The notes under the pieces were generated by a model. That model saw only the letters and a program-made list of their open reading frames with translations, was not told where the DNA came from and did not search any database. This document shows positions 9,853 to 18,482 of a stretch of 64,000 nucleotides of DNA, in pieces. The DNA is taken from contig NC_027860.1 in NCBI RefSeq assembly GCF_000187245.1, positions 930,001-994,000 of the forward strand, read 5' to 3'. Position 1 is the stretch's first letter. Every line of letters begins with the position of its first letter. The DNA comes from Ogataea parapolymorpha DL-1 (taxonomy: Eukaryota; Ascomycota; Pichiomycetes; Pichiales; Pichiaceae). A program made the translations under genes and the position numbers.

Positions 9853-10417
9853 ATCAAAGAATATAAATTTAAGGATAACTTTTTTTTTTGTTTACGGATA
9901 AACGTAAACAAACACTGGATTTAGATAAATCAGGGCGGTGCTTCCCTCTTCGAAAAAAACGGGGATATGAAGATAAAGTTCACGACGGTAATTACAAATA
10001 AAGTAAAACATTATTGCATGTAATGCTTTCCTAGGACATCCTCGGGTCTATCAGTGCTACCAGACTAGTCGTTGGAAGCAAATATTTCAAGAGACCTTCT
10101 TTACTCGTTATTTTCCATATGGGTGCAGATTTTGTGCGCAGAAATCAATCACGATAACTTCCTTTCCTCTCACAACTTATTCAAGCTGCCAAGTTTGCCA
10201 GCCATTCCATCACAACACCTGTTGTGGCCTTCAATGAAAGTTATATGTCTTGAATTCGCCCATCTATGCCTCGAATCACGATAATCAGTAAAACGTCGAT
10301 CGACGGAAGGCTTAAAAATATTTATAGTACGATTAATAAATTAAAGTTCCGAGATTTCGGCATTGAGAATTGTTGCCGACAATAGATATATAGACCTTTG
10401 CCCCACCACTTACTGGC
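9853..10417. other. Divergent intergenic region between the CBS-PB1 and Zn2Cys6 genes
   Basis: A 565-bp stretch holding the promoters of two divergent genes. Next to the CBS-PB1 start is a T10 run (about 9881-9890) and AT-rich DNA typical of a yeast nucleosome-free region. An open frame at 10072-10284 begins with TTG, shows no family features and is not called. I see no tRNA box pattern or repeat. Confidence 0.5.
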
Positions 10418-12847
10418 ATGGATAAATTTGAAAAGAACTCAAAGCGGGCCTCGAAAGCTTGCGACTTTTGTCGCAGTAAAAAAATCAAATGTGACGGTGA
10501 ATCATTTTGCAGGAATTGCAAGAACCACAGCATTCAATGTACCTATATGTACGTTGCCAAAAAGCGGTCGTCCAGAAGAAGGAAGAGCGCCAATGTGAGC
10601 GACATTTCAGAGAGCGAGAGCGCAGTTCCGGAAAATAATAAAATAAGGCCTCGTAATGGCGCCCCCAAGGATCTGGAAGGAAGGCTGAATAAACTTGAAT
10701 CCATGGTGCATGCATTGTTGAATAAACTGGATCCCGAGACAGAGAATAGCAAGGAGAGCTTTGTTCGAGACAGCAACTCTCCCGAGAATTGCAAGCCAGA
10801 TATTGAGCCTGCTGCAGACTCGAATGCAAACCAGGCAGACCTTGAAGACATGTACTTTGGCCCTCTGACCACCTTTTCATTGTTTTCTGCCAAAGGCCTC
10901 AAATGGCTTGATAGCCTCCTCCCAGATAAAACACCAACCAAGGTTTTGCGTCGTCATATCCTTACACTAATGAAAGCAGAACATCAAGGGAAACCAACTC
11001 AAAATTATACAATGGCCAGCACAGCATGGGATATCTTCCCGTCTTCAGAAATAATTGAGTATCTTCTGAAAACCATCGAGCCTTTCTTTCAAGACTTTTA
11101 TCCCATGAAGATCGCTGAAGTGCACCGGCTTTTCGACAAATATCTGAAGTATAAAAGTGGCCTCCGACCTGTGAACTCATTGCACCCATCCGAAATTTTA
11201 CTCATGAGCAGCATTATGCTCCATTCATGCTGTATAGCTAGTGAGCTGGTAAGAACCATGAATTTCCCGTGTCCAATGCCGTTGATTCATCTGCAGGAAC
11301 TCGAAAGAAAACTTTCTGAGAGCTGTCTGAAACTACTTCTCAATCACATGGTGTCGCATTCTAACCTTTTGAAACTACAAGCTCTTTATTTGCTTGTGCC
11401 GATTGCTGATATTTGTATGGATCACCATGCATGTACACTGTCAAATACATTGTTTGCCAGATCCGCACTCGAATTGGGTCTGCACAGAGAAGAGAGCTAT
11501 CTTGGAGGAAATCAAGACAGGAGGGATCAGAAGATTTACTTATGGTGGAGGGCTTACGTTTTAGACAAGGAAGTTTGTCTGAAAAGTGGCTTGCCTCCTA
11601 TTTTAAATGACACAGATATCACGACGCCTCCATTACCAGGATTTGAAGAATTTTGGGCGATGCCATACGAACGTCTGCCAGACGGAAGACACAAAAGAGA
11701 AATCATGAGAGAAAAAATTGTCGCCAAGCTGACATCGTTGTTGGATAGTACTAAACAAGATCTCTCTTTTGAGCTCTATCTCACATACGATCTTGCAGTC
11801 ATCTCGTCGAGAACATACCAGGAACTGTTTTCGGCTACGTCTCTCGTCAGAAAAACAAGGTCGCAGATTACAAGTACGATCGAGTCATTACTTCATGATC
11901 TGGAATGTTGGAGAATGTGCTTCCCCAAGAGAATTAGACCGGGTGAGACGTTTCTCTATTTGGGTGCTCTGACAAAGGCGACGAATGTTACGGATGGCAT
12001 CTTTCTTCCGTTTTTGGTCCTCAACTACAATCTCAAGTATTACTTGCTCCAGATCATTATATCGAAGACCATGCTGCGTCTTAATTGGTACTCAGACCAT
12101 AAACATTCTCATTTGTCTTCAAACAGGAATAACCAACACGCCAGGTTTGAGAGCATTGGGTTGAACGCTATAAGACAGATATTGCAAATCGCGTACAAGA
12201 TTGACAAGAACAACCAGGCCTACGTTTATTTTGCAACCTACTATTTCATGTGCGCCTATGTTGCGCTGATCGCGGAGGTTTTGCAAAACCTGAATTCACC
12301 GGAAGTGGTTGAAGACGTCCAACTCCTGTATTGGGTGAGCAAAAACTACTTTGCAGTTGGTGCTATTAAGTCTCTCCCCAACCACCACAAGTGGCAGACG
12401 ATGGACAAAATTAGCAGATGTCTCTTCTACACGGTCTGGTGTTCTGTTCCTAACATTCAGGAACGTAGCAAGCTCGACGTGGGAGACTTCCTTGATGAAT
12501 TTTTCCAAATGGCTGATGAAATCAATTCGAAGGCCAAAAAAGACGGGTCCACATCTACGAAAATGCCAAATTTCCAATCTCTTTCATCGTACACTCGCGT
12601 TTCAATGGAAAGACCCACGATCGACAAAACAACTGCGGACCAGCCGCAAAGAGAGTTTCTGGATCAGATCTGGGGTTCTTCTTCGACGTCTGGAAAACAG
12701 ACCCCCAATAATAGCGAAGATTCGTTGCTTGACGGACTTTACTACGATGAGGACTCTTTGATTCCAAACATGTTCAGTCTGCCAAATTATCTTTTTGATG
12801 TCAATCAAAATCCGCTTGACGCTTCTATGAATACATTAGGATTATAG
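10418..12847 (+). CDS. Zn2Cys6 fungal transcription factor
   Basis: Predicted DNA-binding regulator. The N-terminus has a complete binuclear zinc cluster with C15, C18, C25, C31, C34 and C41 (C-X2-C-X6-C-X5-C-X2-C-X6-C), including 'ACDFCRSKKIKCDG'. A basic linker (KKRSSRRRKS) and a probable dimerising coil at about 83-105 (LEGRLNKLESMVHALLNKL) follow. The middle is the fungal-specific regulatory domain with 'ALELGLHREESYLGG' and 'DQKIYLWWRAYVLDKEVCLKSGLPPIL'. The acidic, Asn/Ser-rich C-terminus looks like an activation region. The target is unknown. Its stop codon is directly followed by the stop of the convergent D-amino-acid oxidase gene. Adjacency raises, but does not show, a regulatory link. 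Confidence 0.88.
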   Translation: MDKFEKNSKRASKACDFCRSKKIKCDGESFCRNCKNHSIQCTYMYVAKKRSSRRRKSANVSDISESESAVPENNKIRPRNGAPKDLEGRLNKLESMVHALLNKLDPETENSKESFVRDSNSPENCKPDIEPAADSNANQADLEDMYFGPLTTFSLFSAKGLKWLDSLLPDKTPTKVLRRHILTLMKAEHQGKPTQNYTMASTAWDIFPSSEIIEYLLKTIEPFFQDFYPMKIAEVHRLFDKYLKYKSGLRPVNSLHPSEILLMSSIMLHSCCIASELVRTMNFPCPMPLIHLQELERKLSESCLKLLLNHMVSHSNLLKLQALYLLVPIADICMDHHACTLSNTLFARSALELGLHREESYLGGNQDRRDQKIYLWWRAYVLDKEVCLKSGLPPILNDTDITTPPLPGFEEFWAMPYERLPDGRHKREIMREKIVAKLTSLLDSTKQDLSFELYLTYDLAVISSRTYQELFSATSLVRKTRSQITSTIESLLHDLECWRMCFPKRIRPGETFLYLGALTKATNVTDGIFLPFLVLNYNLKYYLLQIIISKTMLRLNWYSDHKHSHLSSNRNNQHARFESIGLNAIRQILQIAYKIDKNNQAYVYFATYYFMCAYVALIAEVLQNLNSPEVVEDVQLLYWVSKNYFAVGAIKSLPNHHKWQTMDKISRCLFYTVWCSVPNIQERSKLDVGDFLDEFFQMADEINSKAKKDGSTSTKMPNFQSLSSYTRVSMERPTIDKTTADQPQREFLDQIWGSSSTSGKQTPNNSEDSLLDGLYYDEDSLIPNMFSLPNYLFDVNQNPLDASMNTLGL

Positions 12848-13846
12848 TTAGAGTTTATACGATTGAGCCAGTCTCACTGCACGACGAGCGGCCCCATAGC
12901 CCGCTTGGTAGCCGTAGCCCGACAATCCAGAGACATGGATAAGCAATCCTTTGGCACGTGGCTCTCTTTCAACGCGAACACCGCCTTTGCGACTTGGTCT
13001 CAGACCGCATGCCACGCGGAGGATTTCTGGCTCGTTTCCGATTTCTGGGAACAATTGACTGGTTCTGCGAATAATATCATCGGTCTCTGTTTTCCATGTA
13101 TCAGCACACCAATTATTGGCCTGCAAGTAGCCACCCAACACCACTTGAGACTGAGAATCTGGTCGAGGAATGATATAGGTTACGTCCTCGGTTCCCCACC
13201 TCATTCGGTTCTCGTTAATGTGAGGAGCTTTGATGACCACAACCTGGCCTCTGGCAGGATAGATGTTTTTGTCCTCGGCTCCCCCAAGTGCTCTGGCGCC
13301 GATTCCCGTGCAGTTGAAAATGGTCCTAGCAAACTCGAACATCTCATCGACATTCTGGATTTTCCTCCGCACAAAGACAATGCCAGTGGAAGCAAGGTAT
13401 TCTTTCAGCACTTCGAGGAACTTTGGACAATTAAAGTTCCAAGATATATATTTGATTCCGAAGGCCACCCCTTGAGGAAGTTGGGATGACGGAATAATCG
13501 CAAAATCCTGTAAATACGAGCTCAAGGAGTCAATTTTCCGCTGGTCAGGAAGATAGTCCCAGAATTCAGTACTGGGACGGCGGTCTAGACCACATCCGGG
13601 ACCCAGAAGCTTTTGAATGGCAGCCAAGTGTGTGTATGTGGTTTTATCAAAATTTAATGTCTGAGCATCATCTGGAGATATGCAGCTGAAGTTACCTCCG
13701 GCCCAGGGAGACGTGTAGTTGATCGACTGATCGCCAGGCAGATACTCTGCTACAATGGTGATTTCGGAACCTTTGACGCCACTCTCAACCAGATTGAGAG
13801 CCGTGTAAAGTCCGACAATCCCACAGCCGACAATTGCGAAGGTCAT
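12848..13846 (-). CDS. D-amino-acid oxidase family FAD flavoenzyme
   Basis: Oxidatively deaminates D-amino acids to keto acids, ammonia and hydrogen peroxide. D-aspartate oxidase is the alternative within the family. The N-terminal Rossmann motif 'IVGCGIVGLYTALNLVE' (G7-x-G9-x-x-G12) binds FAD. 'TSPWAGGNF' follows, then the substrate-site segments 'VTYIIPRPD' and 'ACGLRPSRKGGVRVE', with the conserved arginine, and the final FAD strand 'VSGLSGYGYQAGYGAA'. At 332 residues it is slightly short against 347-368 for known enzymes. These enzymes are usually peroxisomal through a C-terminal PTS1, but this one ends QSYKL, whose last three residues (YKL) are not a canonical SKL-type signal. The stop abuts that of the zinc-cluster gene. 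Confidence 0.88.
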   Translation of the reverse strand: MTFAIVGCGIVGLYTALNLVESGVKGSEITIVAEYLPGDQSINYTSPWAGGNFSCISPDDAQTLNFDKTTYTHLAAIQKLLGPGCGLDRRPSTEFWDYLPDQRKIDSLSSYLQDFAIIPSSQLPQGVAFGIKYISWNFNCPKFLEVLKEYLASTGIVFVRRKIQNVDEMFEFARTIFNCTGIGARALGGAEDKNIYPARGQVVVIKAPHINENRMRWGTEDVTYIIPRPDSQSQVVLGGYLQANNWCADTWKTETDDIIRRTSQLFPEIGNEPEILRVACGLRPSRKGGVRVEREPRAKGLLIHVSGLSGYGYQAGYGAARRAVRLAQSYKL

Positions 13847-14340
13847 GAGCAGAATGAGTAATAGGGCTCCAAACTTTTCTGCGGTTTTTTACTTGTGGCG
13901 AAATACAAAGATCCATGTGGCGGTGCTAATGTGGTCAATAAATACCACGCACTACAGCTCACGCAAGAGGCATTTCGTGCCCCATGAATACATTTATACA
14001 AATTCTTGGCATGTGGCGTCTTTCCGTGGGTTCCCTGACCTGTAGTCACATTTGCATATCATCCCCCGAAACCGCAAGATGACATTGGCCCGATTCCAGT
14101 CCGATTTTCAGTTGTGCCAGCCAGCAAAGTCTAGGAAATAGGTTTCATTACTGTGACGCAGTGTCAAGATCGATTTCGTATATACTTGTAAGACTTTTTA
14201 GGTGCCTTTTACGCGCATCTGAATTTTTTGGCTAGACATATTTACTACTCCACACTAGTTTTTTAGTAACCGCAACGCCGCACAAAATTCTCTTTATATA
14301 TATATAAATACCTAATTGCTTCGGCAAATTTCAATACCCG
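13847..14340. other. Divergent promoter region between the oxidase and F-box genes
   Basis: A 494-bp stretch between divergent starts. On the F-box side a TATATATATATAAATA run at 14295-14310 lies 30 bp before the ATG. Nothing gene-like was seen, and no tRNA or repeat. Confidence 0.5.
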
Positions 14341-16074
14341 ATGAACTTACCAGACGACATCCTTGACACCGTTGTGTCCGACTTGGATACAAAAAGTCTT
14401 CTCAGCTTGTCGTTGTCGTGCAAAAAATTGCGAGCACACGCTGTCCCAAAATTGTATCGGAGCTTGCTTCTGGTTGACACCAGGTACAACACAGTGGGCG
14501 AATCGGAGTTCACGATTCTAACCACCTTGAAATTTCAACAATTCCTAGAGGCATTGAAGAGCAACAGGTCACTAATTGGATTGGTCCAACGTTTTCTCAT
14601 TGCTTCCCACAGCAACAATGTGGAAGGGCTCGAAGTTTTGGTGGGATTATTCATTGCTTTTAAATTGAGGAACATCGATGTCCCTCTTCTTGGGCTCAAG
14701 GAATTCAAGATTCTAAATGAGACAACTCCATACAAGTTCCTGTTCATGAACAAAGAGTACGTTGCTTCCCAAAACCTCAAGAGATCATCTACCTTGCTGT
14801 ATGAGAACGACGAAGACGAGTTCAACAAATATTCGAACTTTGGCCAAGCGAATTCGATAGTCTCTTTGCAGAGTTATCAGCTCGTCAACATCACAGATCT
14901 CAATGATGTGTCGGAGGATACTCGTGAAATATGCATTAACACATCCAACCGGTATCAAAATGTTGGCTTTATGATGACAAAAAGGCTGTCGCAAATTTTC
15001 GACACTCTGGAGTCTCTAGAAATTCTCAACTCAGATGCAGTGAACGCTCTTTTCTCCCAATTGGATGATGAGTGTGTGAGATTTGAATCGCTGAACAGGC
15101 TTTCCTTAAACATCAAAGACTTGCATATTATGCCAGCTGTGGCAAGATGTGTGGATCTTGCCAAACTAGAACAATTCGAGCTAAAGTTCAAGCAAACTTC
15201 TATTGGCGAAGAAAGCGAGCACATAAACCTTAATTTGGTTAAAGTGTTTCAGAATCAACTCAAAAACCTGAAAAAGCTTTCCTTGGTGCATCTAAATTCG
15301 AACAATCTGCTCAAGAACCAATCGCAGACATCTCAATTGCTCCTTAGCAACTCTAACCTATCGTATTGCATTATGGAACATCTGGATATTTTCAGTCCTT
15401 CCATTATTTACCTTAACGTGAGCATGAACAACTTTGCATATCTACCCCCTATTAGCATGAACTACCAAGATAGAAGGACTCATTTTGTCGTTGACCAGAA
15501 CTTCTTGGAGACTAAAGTTCGTCAATTTAATAAGATACTTGCATGCAACTGTTTGGAAACTTTGCTGATTCCAGACTTCTTTTACAACTGGAAACCTTTT
15601 ATTGCAATAAACCGAGAGGTCAAGAATCAGCCACAGCTCAACGCAGTCGAATATCTCTATACTGGGTGTGACTGTCATAGATGTATTGAAACTCGACAAC
15701 TGCTATCCCAATATTCCGAAAAGTTGAGTTTTGGTAGCAAAGACATGTCTTCCACTTACAACTTTCTAGTTGGACTTCTGCATACTCGTCTGACCAAATT
15801 TGAGACCAGCTCTGGATTGGATATCCTCAAGTATCCTGTATTGGACCCTATCGAAGTCTCGCACTACGGCTACTTGAACATTGATATTTCAAGGATGGTA
15901 CAATTGATCTTAGATAATATGCTTGAAGATTTGCACTTTGTCGTCTTAAAACTCCCAAAGCTAAAACTTCTCAGCCTTGGCGGTATCCAGATATCGATTC
16001 AGCGCACCGAAAACGAGATCAAGATGAGTGCTGTCCAAGATGACTGGAGCTCAACACTGCGTCGATCGACCTAA
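14341..16074 (+). CDS. F-box protein of unknown specificity
   Basis: Probable substrate adaptor of an SCF ubiquitin ligase. Residues 2-45 read as an F-box: 'NLPDDILDTVVSDLDTKSLL' then 'SLSLSCKKLRAHAVPKLYRS', with the Leu-Pro start and the hydrophobic and Cys positions that contact Skp1. The remaining about 530 residues contain leucine-rich segments of irregular spacing (for example 'QLKNLKKLSLVHLNSNNLL' and 'LPKLKLLSLGGIQIS') that could form a degenerate LRR-like substrate domain, as in other fungal F-box proteins. A Cys cluster, 'CDCHRC', lies near residue 442. I recognise no orthologue. The gene is divergent from the D-amino-acid oxidase. Confidence 0.7.
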   Translation: MNLPDDILDTVVSDLDTKSLLSLSLSCKKLRAHAVPKLYRSLLLVDTRYNTVGESEFTILTTLKFQQFLEALKSNRSLIGLVQRFLIASHSNNVEGLEVLVGLFIAFKLRNIDVPLLGLKEFKILNETTPYKFLFMNKEYVASQNLKRSSTLLYENDEDEFNKYSNFGQANSIVSLQSYQLVNITDLNDVSEDTREICINTSNRYQNVGFMMTKRLSQIFDTLESLEILNSDAVNALFSQLDDECVRFESLNRLSLNIKDLHIMPAVARCVDLAKLEQFELKFKQTSIGEESEHINLNLVKVFQNQLKNLKKLSLVHLNSNNLLKNQSQTSQLLLSNSNLSYCIMEHLDIFSPSIIYLNVSMNNFAYLPPISMNYQDRRTHFVVDQNFLETKVRQFNKILACNCLETLLIPDFFYNWKPFIAINREVKNQPQLNAVEYLYTGCDCHRCIETRQLLSQYSEKLSFGSKDMSSTYNFLVGLLHTRLTKFETSSGLDILKYPVLDPIEVSHYGYLNIDISRMVQLILDNMLEDLHFVVLKLPKLKLLSLGGIQISIQRTENEIKMSAVQDDWSSTLRRST

Positions 16075-16205
16075 TTATTTTTCAGAGTTTATTTATGTAT
16101 TTCTTAATTAGGCATAATATTAACGCTATCTAGTACCAAAATTTGATAAATCATAAGTCAAGGTGACTTGAATATTGAACATTAGATTCCGTACACGGAG
16201 TCATC

Positions 16206-17291
16206 ATGACGAATTTTAATGTCCCTGGTGGTTTTCCTTCTCTCCAGTCCCAGGAGTTTACACTAAAGACTCCTCCAAGGTCCAGGAGCGAAATAAAAAC
16301 CTCCACCCCATCATCAACTGCTTTCCGGTTCACACCAACAAATGGAAAAAGACTATACCCATCCATCGTAGTTTCCCCAAAGGATAACTCTGACTGTGAT
16401 ACAAGCTATCAGGATAAAGAGAACCCATCCTTTACAAAAGAGATGGATTTTCTTCAGACTAAGCTGTTTTCGTCGAAGCTTACGTCTTCAGTGCTGAACG
16501 AGTTCAACGATAGGTATCAAAAAGTACGGTCGGAAAATACCATCAACATTCAGAAACTGAACAACACAAGTCCTAAGCCAAGAAGCCGACGACCATCCAC
16601 CCGCTTCAATAGTGAGCACCGAGGACGATTCAACAGAATGGAATCTATATCCTCTCATTATGCAGCCCGGCGTACAGGACGACAACCTGTCGAAACGACG
16701 CGAAAGATCTTTGAGGGTCCAGAGCAAGTAACCAGGAAGACTCCAAATGACAAGCGTTTGGGAGCACAAGATCTGGGCAGTGCATCAAAGAGACTGAGAG
16801 TTGTTGATGGCTACAAGGAGATTGTAGAGCCGACCGAAAGCCCAACAAGGCCGCCAGAGGAGAAGCAGAAAATAATGGAACAGCAGTTGGGAAGACAGAG
16901 ACAGGAGAAGCCACATTTGGGTCCACTTCCACAGTTGGAGTTTTCGCTGTCTCCACGGACAGCCACATCTGTCCCACAATCGTCAAAAGTCCCTTCGTAC
17001 TTGCAACCTACAAAGGCATCAATCCAACGCTCAGAAAGCAAGCAGCAACTAAAGAGGAGCGAGACAGCGTCTTATCTTCCAAGACTCTCTAATATCGTGC
17101 GCTCGAAAACTATGCAGGAAATCTCGCCATCAAGAATGAACAGCAGTCACACAAATCCACACATCGCCTTTATCAAAACCCAGTCTGCATTAACAAGGTC
17201 CACGTCGTCAAATACCCTGAACAGGAAATCGAGTATCCCGCAACTCGTGAAACCAGCCAAAAAAGATTATCCCAGACCTTGGAGAAATTAA
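16206..17291 (+). CDS. Basic, Ser/Pro-rich predicted disordered protein with a KEN box
   Basis: Not recognised. The 361-residue product is low in hydrophobic residues and rich in Ser, Pro, Arg and Lys, and is probably mostly disordered. The N-terminus has minimal proline-directed sites (KTPPRSR, STPSS, RFTPTN, VSPKD), then 'SYQDKENPSF', a KEN-box degron with the favoured following proline, and one likely helix, 'FLQTKLFSSKLTSSVLNEFND'. More SP/TP sites follow. The pattern of CDK-type sites, APC/C degron and high basic charge is that of cell-cycle-regulated spindle or chromatin proteins such as Fin1 or She1. This is an analogy, not a homology claim. The stop is only 27 bp before the ATG of the methionine-sulfoxide reductase gene. 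Confidence 0.55.
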   Translation: MTNFNVPGGFPSLQSQEFTLKTPPRSRSEIKTSTPSSTAFRFTPTNGKRLYPSIVVSPKDNSDCDTSYQDKENPSFTKEMDFLQTKLFSSKLTSSVLNEFNDRYQKVRSENTINIQKLNNTSPKPRSRRPSTRFNSEHRGRFNRMESISSHYAARRTGRQPVETTRKIFEGPEQVTRKTPNDKRLGAQDLGSASKRLRVVDGYKEIVEPTESPTRPPEEKQKIMEQQLGRQRQEKPHLGPLPQLEFSLSPRTATSVPQSSKVPSYLQPTKASIQRSESKQQLKRSETASYLPRLSNIVRSKTMQEISPSRMNSSHTNPHIAFIKTQSALTRSTSSNTLNRKSSIPQLVKPAKKDYPRPWRN

Positions 17292-17318
17292 TTTTACGAT
17301 CCGCGAAAAATTTAAAGC

Positions 17319-17849
17319 ATGGGTTACCACGCAGAGTACTCTGAGTTCAGTGCTCAGGCCGACAAAAAGGAGCTTTTGCAACAAGTTGTGGATTCTTATA
17401 AAAGTCTCAGTGAGGGACAAACTAACTGGGTTTGTAACTTGGCCAATTGTAGCTCATTGCTGTGGCATTGCTACAACGAAGGACTTTCCAAACGAGTCAA
17501 TTGGGCAGGTTTCTATGTACTCGATCCGGAAAGCCAAGATCAACTTATTCTTGGACCATTCATGGGTAAGGTCGCATGCCAGACGATCAAGATTGGACGT
17601 GGTGTATGCGGCACTGCGGCAAGCACGCAAAAAACCCAGCTGGTTGAGGATGTTGAGCAATTTCCTGGACATATAGCCTGCGATGGGGAGACCAAGAGCG
17701 AGATCGTGGTTCCCATTGTGGTTGATGGACAGGTTGTTGGCGTTTTGGATATCGATTGTTTGGAATTGAACGGGTTCGACAAGGACGATCAAAAATATCT
17801 CGAATCATTGTGTCAAGCAATTGGCGAAACATGCAGCTGGAAAAATTAA
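17319..17849 (+). CDS. Free methionine-(R)-sulfoxide reductase, GAF-domain type
   Basis: Cytosolic enzyme that reduces free methionine-R-sulfoxide with thioredoxin, orthologous to S. cerevisiae YKL069W (180 residues, against 176 here). The whole protein is one GAF domain: 'VNWAGFYVLDP', 'LILGPFMGKVACQTI', 'GRGVCGTAAST' and 'SEIVVPIVVDGQVVGVLDID'. The three catalytic or resolving cysteines are at 87, 97 and 121. Their spacing (10 and 24) equals that reported for the yeast enzyme (91, 101, 125). The ATG is only 27 bp after the stop of the upstream same-strand gene, so its promoter must overlap that coding sequence. Its TAA overlaps the stop of the convergent VanZ-like gene. Confidence 0.9.
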   Translation: MGYHAEYSEFSAQADKKELLQQVVDSYKSLSEGQTNWVCNLANCSSLLWHCYNEGLSKRVNWAGFYVLDPESQDQLILGPFMGKVACQTIKIGRGVCGTAASTQKTQLVEDVEQFPGHIACDGETKSEIVVPIVVDGQVVGVLDIDCLELNGFDKDDQKYLESLCQAIGETCSWKN

Positions 17850-18349
17850 CTCTGTTGCGCTATGGTTGTGCCGGGATCGGCCCCAATGTTGTTTAGCGGA
17901 ATATTTATATCTGTATCTTCTATATCACTTTCATCAAAATGCATACCAATTCGGCTCTCCAAATTCCAGTTCATGGGTCTTGCTTTGCGTTGTCTTTTTC
18001 GACTTTTCAGGAAGTAATGATGATAGATGCCGGATGTGACGATAGCAGACGCGGAACCTGCCATATTTACAGCTATATCCCACGGGTCGAAAGATCGATA
18101 TGGGGCTAGGGCATGTTGCATAAACTCACTCCCAATTCCTCCGGCGATTGTACATATCGCAAACGTAACGTTGCGCACCATGCGTATTGACTTTATATCC
18201 AGTGTCCAGTAGAAGAGAAAAGTCATCAAGAAGAACACAGCAAAATGAAGAGCTTTATCGTAAGGCAATGATATGTCTGCTAGGCCAAGATACAAAGCGC
18301 CACTCGCAATAATGCAAAGAGATGCAAGGGGTATCTTTCTGATCTTCAT
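17846..18349 (-). CDS. VanZ-like small membrane protein
   Basis: A 167-residue predicted integral membrane protein of unknown function. Four hydrophobic segments lie in the first about 115 residues. The VanZ-domain signature is visible as 'YDKALHFAVFFLMTFLFYW' followed by 'GSEFMQHALAPYRSFDPWDIAVNMAGS', which holds the conserved E..Q, R.(F) and D...N..G positions. The C-terminal about 60 residues are charged and probably cytosolic. An in-frame extension upstream begins with TTG, so the first real ATG (18349, MKIRKIPL) was chosen. VanZ was named from a teicoplanin-resistance gene, but in fungi the domain occurs in uncharacterised proteins. The stop codon overlaps that of the convergent sulfoxide reductase gene. 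Confidence 0.7.
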   Translation of the reverse strand: MKIRKIPLASLCIIASGALYLGLADISLPYDKALHFAVFFLMTFLFYWTLDIKSIRMVRNVTFAICTIAGGIGSEFMQHALAPYRSFDPWDIAVNMAGSASAIVTSGIYHHYFLKSRKRQRKARPMNWNLESRIGMHFDESDIEDTDINIPLNNIGADPGTTIAQQS

Positions 18350-18431
18350 GATTTGAAAATCAAGAAATCCATAATGTAAATGATATAATCCCAAATTTAA
18401 TTTTATCTTTTTGCTCGTTGCAGTAAATATT

Positions 18432-18482
18432 ATGATCCCAAATGAATATAGTGTGCGGCGTTTGTGGAACGCACAGCACTAA
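18432..18482 (+). promoter_or_regulatory. Overlapping upstream ORF at the ATG14 start
   Basis: An ATG at 18432 opens a 16-codon frame that ends in TAA at 18480-18482. It overlaps the ATG14 start codon at 18442 in another frame. If the mRNA 5' end lies upstream of 18432, ribosomes starting here would bypass the ATG14 start. The ORF is seen directly. Its regulatory effect is an inference that depends on the transcript start. Confidence 0.4.

Noticed and set aside
10072..10284. A 70-codon frame in the gap before the zinc-cluster gene
   Set aside because: It starts with TTG, shows no domain and lies in a divergent promoter.
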